Assembly: GCA_947359465.1 (NCBI GenBank) | Contig: OX375879.1 | Span: 92,058,578 to 92,122,577 of the forward strand | DNA from: Metellina segmentata | Lineage: Eukaryota; Arthropoda; Arachnida; Araneae; Tetragnathidae | Length of the DNA: 64,000 bases | Direction: 5' to 3' | In this document: positions 59,221 to 64,000 of the stretch, piece by piece | How positions within the stretch are numbered: position 1 is the stretch's first letter | How the letters are laid out: each line of letters begins with the position of its first letter | Position numbers and translations under genes: made by a program | Notes under the pieces: model-generated | Databases searched by the model: none | What the model was told of the DNA's origin: nothing | What the model saw: the letters and a program-made list of their open reading frames with translations, nothing else

Positions 59221-61434
59221 GAAGTGATGACAAATTGTACTGCTTTTTAGAGAATCCAATTTTTAAAAATCGCACTGGCTTAAGGATGTCGAATGTCTTA
59301 AACTAAGTTTACTAAAAAGTATTGAGTCTATCGCTGTTTGAGAACTGACGCATATCGCTTCAGTATGAATATGGTAATTTAATTCGGGGGGGGGTTTACA
59401 TTATAAGGAACCTTAAAGCAAACAACACCGTTACTTCGCTTTATTCACTGTATCTTTAGAGAATCGTACAGACAAAGAAAATCGTACTTATTCTTAGAGA
59501 ATAATCTTCGTTTAAAGGTACCTAATATTTTAAATTTCGTTTACTTAAACCCCTCATCTTATTACTGTATATAAACTGGCACTTACATCTTCGATATGTA
59601 TACGGTCGTTTACTTCGGGGTATCCATATAAAGAAGCTTATAGTACAAGCAAAAAACACCATTTCATCGTTTGAATCAACTTTTCAGTAAATAATCGTAA
59701 TTGCTCTTATATAATCGAGTTATCGAGATTTGTAGTGTCTAAAAGGAGATGAATGTTTTTAATTCCGACTGCTCATAAAACTTTAAACTTTTTAATTAAT
59801 CTTTAATTTACGTCAGGATATTATTTATATGAGGAAAGTAAAAATCATAATTATTTATTTACTTCAATTTACTGGTTAAAATATATTTTAACCTCCTCAG
59901 TTTTCTTCATTTAAATGAACGTGGTTTCAAAATTGTTTGTAAGTTATCAGTTGTGCGAATTCCTATATGTTCATACATTCATTTTTTAGTTGACATACAC
60001 TTCACTAGTTTATTATCTTACCACATTCTGGTACAATAAAATTAAAACATAGTTCTCGAAAATTTTGCCATAGAGTATTTCACACGCAAGTCAACGATAG
60101 ATTTTCGAGGAAAGTGTGTTTATTATGTTAGTTGGGGATTGCAATATATATAAACTGCTTTAAGCGTTGCTCTGCCCAAGATACCAAAACATTTGAAGAC
60201 GTTGATCCAAATTCACGCATTTATTACTTTTATAACAACTTATAAGTATACTATTGATATGGCCGTATTGTTTGTCCTTCTGGAATATACAGTAGTGCCA
60301 GACTATATGTATAGAAGACACAACCGGATACATAGCTAAAATAAACGCATCCCACATATTTAAAAAACGGTAAAAGTAAAAAATATCTCTGTGTTGCTCT
60401 GATCCCCACTCTCAAATGTTTTCTTTTTGAAAAAAAAAAAAAGAAAAAACATTTGAAATAAAATTACATTATGTATATTTCTGAGACTGCAGTCCAAATC
60501 AGTTCTAGGTTATTTCGTAGCATTTCTAATTTAACCGCGTTTACTTATATATAAAATCCCAATTTTTAATTGATTTTAACTGAATGACACACAGATTTGT
60601 ATAGTTAATAAAATATTATGACCTTGGCTTCCTTATCTGAGGACTATATTTCCAGCTCATATTATACCAGCAAATTAGATGACCCCTTCAAGACGAATAT
60701 TTCACATACTTTAAAGTAATTCGACACATTTAAATAGGTTGATGGATTCACTGGATTCTTTTGAAACACTCTTTGAATAGTAATCGTAGGACAGTTTACT
60801 CGTATTTTCTTTTCCCAGAAAATCCAATAACACCATATTCTACTAGAATAAAATGGGTGGAGCTTGGTAACGGCCATCGTAAAATTTACTTGAAATGAGA
60901 CTGTCAAGGTCCCGATATTGAGACACGTTATTCCAGTGACCTTGAAATGGGATAGGTGATGTAATACTAAAACAAGTGATCTCTCTTACTCGTTCAGACT
61001 GTTCTGGGTACGTGAAAATTGTTCACTTTATTCAATCACTTTGAAGAGGTAGTTGGTTGATTTTAAGTGGACCAGGAGCAGTGTTTGGGGAAAATGTGCC
61101 GAATAGTGCATACACTACAGATTCAAAATTATTTAAACTAAAATAAATTCGTGAAAGTAATTAATGTAATTTTAAGTTCTCTTCACGAACTAAGAAATAG
61201 GCTCTATTTTAAGAATTTTAAGAACGAATTGGCTTTGTTGCTATTTACTTTTCCATTAAAATAATCGAGGCTTACATCGACTGTTTGCTTAGATTTTGTG
61301 GACCGCGGGATAGATTTGAGTAAGTAGCGGCAAACGCTTTCGTTTGATGCTCAACAGCATCTTAATAAAGGTAATGTACAAAGAACGCTAAGAGCATTGC
61401 TAGACTCACAAAAATTTCCTGTCAAATGACGAGG
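59221..61434. other. AT-rich stretch, one hairpin
   Basis: About 2.2 kb without a recognisable gene. It contains an A/T-rich hairpin at 60412-60457, where TCAAATGTTTTCTTTTT pairs with AAGAAAAAACATTTGA with a two-base bulge. A poly-G run lies near 59387. Confidence 0.4.
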
Positions 61435-61735
61435 CCACTGTAGCTCAGACAATTCGCCCTCTGAAATAGCAACGTACGAGTTATAGGCGGCACAGGATCG
61501 ATTCCTTCAACTTTCCCTGGTTGTTTTCCCTTTCTGTATCGCTAAAACTTTCCTTGCTTATGTATGTAAATAACTTGACGCTTTATGTTTGCGTTTGGCT
61601 CATCGGAGCTAAATATGGTTTTCTATTCCAAAAATTCCACGAACTTTAAAATGGTTGGGCATTTCTCCATCAGCCAATTTATAGCCCGTTTCGTTGTTCC
61701 AGTGGGACGTTAATTTATATACGTCCCTACCTTCC
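61435..61735 (+). mobile_element. SINE with satellite-like sequence in its body
   Basis: Head-like CTGTAGCTCAGACAATTCGC and GGATCGATTCC at 61440-61505. The 3' words ATAGCCCGTTTCGTTGTTCC, AGTGGGACGTTAATTT and CCTACC follow at 61680-61730. Between them, instead of SINE body, lies a diverged monomer of the adjacent satellite (TTTCCTTGCTTATGTATGTA, ATTTCTCC). Confidence 0.6.
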
Positions 61736-61739
61736 ATCA

Positions 61740-63595
61740 GCTATTTACGAATCTAATATGCATTAAAAACATCCATTCGACATTTCTGCTATCTGTATCA
61801 GCAAAACTTTCATTGTTTCTGTTTGTCTATCACTAGACGTCGTCTGTCGTACGTTTGGAACAGCTTAACGAAATTTGGCCCTTGCAATGTAAAATTCAAC
61901 AAACTTGTAGAATAATAACATGGAAAGAGATTTTTCCTTAACCAGCTGATAATCTGTCAAGCATTGTTACAATTCATACGATACTTCTTTGTTCTCTGTC
62001 TGTAAAACTACTTGTAAATGTCCATTGTTTGAAGTTGCCTGCGTTGTGTTTAGTGCAGCTTGATCAAATATGTCACTTCCACCAAAAAACCCAAAGCACT
62101 AACCAACCATCAATCACATACCAATCTAACACACATTAAACTAAATCATTCGACATTTCTCCCTTCTGTCTGTCATGACATTTCTCCTCATTTGCCTGTG
62201 TTTATTACTTGCTTTTGTCTGTGTTTTGTGTGAAGCAGCTTGACTAAATAGAATCCTTGAGCCATAAAATACAAAACCCAAACAACCATCAATCATATAT
62301 AAATCTAACAGATCCTAAAAGAAACTAATAGACGTGTCCATTTCTCTCTTGTATATGACAAAAACCTTCCTTGTCTGTCTGTGTCCATTACTTAACATTG
62401 TCTGTGTGGCATAGCTTCACTAAATATGACCCCCTTTGATCCATAAAACCAAACAAGCACGCAAAATTACATCTTGTAAAAAAAAATTTCCATCCACCAA
62501 TCTAACACACATTAAAAAACATCAATCGACATTTCTCCCTTCTATATCATTCCATTGTCTGTGTTCACAACTTGCCGTTGTCTATATTTGGGTGACGCAG
62601 CTTGGCTATATATAATCCTTGCGCCATGAAATCGAAACACTCAAACAACCATCAATCACATACCAATCCAACACATACTAAAAGAAACTTATGGATATTT
62701 CTCTCTTGTATCCGAGAAAAAATTCTTTGTCTGTATGTGTTCATTACTTGAGATTGTCTGTGCGACACAGCTTGACTAAATATGACAGCCCTTGATCCAT
62801 TAAACCCGACAAGCACGCAAAATTGCATCTTGTAAGGAGATTTTTCCATCCACCAATCCAGCAGACATTAAAATATATCAATCGACATTTCTCCCTTCTA
62901 TGTCATTCCTTTGTCTGTGTTCACTACTTGCCGCTGTCTGTTTTTTGTGTGACGCAGCTTGGTTAAATAGAATCCTTGCGCCATGAAATCCAAATACTCA
63001 AACAACCATCAATCATATATACCAATCTCACGCATACTAAAAGAAACTAATGGACATTTTCTCTTGTATCCGAGAAAAATTTCCTTATCTGCCCGTGTTC
63101 ATTACTTGACGTTTGTCTGTGTAACTCAGCTTGACTAAATATGACCCCCCTTGATCCATTAAACCCAACAAGCATTCAAAATAGCATTTCTAAAAATATT
63201 TTCCATCCAGCAATATAACACACACATTAAAAGATATCAATCGACATTTCTCCCTTGTATGTCATTCCATTGTCTGTGTACACTACTTGCCGTTGTCTGT
63301 TTTTTGTGTGAAGTAGCTTGGCTAAATATAATCATTGCGCCATGAAAACCAACTACTCAAACAACCACCGATCATATACCAATCTATCACATACTAAAAG
63401 AAACTAATAGACATTTTCTCTCTTGTATCCGAGAAAAAATTTCCTTATCTGTCTGTGTCCGTTACTTGACGTTGTCTGTGTGATACAACTTGACTAAATA
63501 TGACGACCCTTGATCCATAAAACCCGACAAGCATGCAAAATTGCATCTTATAAGGATATTCTTCCATCCACCAATCTAACACGCATTAAAAGATT
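61740..63595. repeat. Satellite, alternating monomers as a 358-bp dimer
   Basis: From 62.15 kb on, type A (GCGCCATGAAA, CAAACAACCATCAATC) is marked at 62260 (diverged), 62621, 62978 and 63337. Type B (TTGATCCATAAAACC, AAGCACGCAAAATTGCATCT) is marked at 62436, 62792, 63152 and 63510. A-to-B steps are 171-176 bp and B-to-A steps 185-186 bp, so the dimer is about 358 bp, present about four times. More diverged monomers lead in from about 61.74 kb. Shared monomer words: TCGACATTTCTCCCTTCTAT, TGTCTGTGTTCA.TACTTG, GCAGCTTG.CTAAATAT. Confidence 0.9.
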
Positions 63596-64000
63596 TCATT
63601 CGCAATGCCCGGCGATAAATACCCGCGTTCGCAAAAATTGACATCTCGCACCCATCGGGAACCGGCAGAGCCCCCTATCAGCAATCCACCTCTTTCTCAA
63701 TGGGATTTTAATTAACTCAACTAACTAATTAAACCCATCCGACTTCCCATTCTTTCCCTCCCTCTAACCAGCTCGAAGGGGGGACGGGCAAAAATCAAAC
63801 GACCACACAATGGAAGCCAGGGACGTCCAGATAGCGGTGGAGAGCGTGGGCTTTGTGAGAGGGACCAGAACATGCCCAAAGGCGGGCCGCCCTGGTATCT
63901 TCCGTCCGCTCTCCGCATCCGGATGAATCGAACTGATCCCTCTCCTCTTCCGTCCCTCCTCGTGCACAATAAGGCGTAACCCTTTTGTGCTACAGTCACC
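63596..64000. other. GC-richer island 8, cut by the window end
   Basis: At least 400 bp, beginning where the satellite ends. TTTTAATTAACTC and ACTAACTAATTAAACCC (homeodomain-type words) lie at 63706-63735, then GC-rich sequence. Minus-strand frames of 92 and 67 codons (63721-63999, 63764-63967) are open to the window edge, but their peptides are unfamiliar. Confidence 0.4.

Overview
The window looks like repeat-rich, AT-rich nuclear DNA from an animal, most likely an arthropod and probably a spider. Three things point that way. There is no prokaryotic gene organisation: no operons, and no open frame over 211 codons. There are several Tc1/mariner-superfamily transposons at TA targets, one of them very like the Tc1-type elements I recall as abundant in orb-weaver genomes. 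There is also a tRNA-derived SINE family present in at least 16 places. The species call is an inference and is not proven by the sequence. I find no convincing host protein-coding gene, rRNA or functional tRNA gene, so the window reads as an intergenic or intronic gene desert.

Layout. 0.3-1.6 kb holds a 102-bp tandem repeat and its degenerate flanks, from a dispersed family that recurs near 3.9, 27.7 and 37.4 kb. 4.7-8.8 kb is a transposon cluster: a complete but broken Tc1-like element with 34-bp inverted ends, a 285-bp MITE, and the related mariner-type element (catalytic spacing DD41D) whose ends the MITE shares. 10.4-11.6 kb is a SINE split by a deleted Tc1-like relic. 13.0-13.7 kb is a probable non-autonomous piggyBac-like element. 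15.3-16.6 kb is a Tc1-like relic that was itself split by a SINE. 18.3-23.6 kb is a very diverged array of roughly 1-kb units that ends in younger tandem repeats. 23.6-24.5 kb is a GC-richer single-copy island, and 24.5-27.0 kb is a satellite of alternating 223-bp monomers. 28-51 kb is mostly AT-rich sequence with dispersed repeats, three more islands (33.3, 37.9 and 41.7 kb), a long-TIR MITE, an unclassified element with a hairpin-rich GC end (44.3-44.9 kb), and a tandem array of SINE heads (47.6-49.1 kb). 51.6-54.2 kb is a 154-bp satellite with a trimeric higher-order repeat, followed by another island. 57.6-58.4 kb is a fold-back element, and 58.5-59.2 kb an island. 62.1-63.6 kb is a dimeric 358-bp satellite running into a last island at the window end.

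Interactions. The clearest story is nested and reciprocal transposition: Tc1 into SINE, and SINE into Tc1. Added to this are three unrelated short satellites with higher-order structure, each lying against the edge of a GC-richer, mostly non-repetitive island. The islands are the best candidates for host regulatory DNA or missed exons. The repeats around them look like neutral, actively duplicating filler. All alignments, periods and boundaries were read by eye, so boundaries may be off by about 10-30 bases unless a TIR or TA target fixes them.
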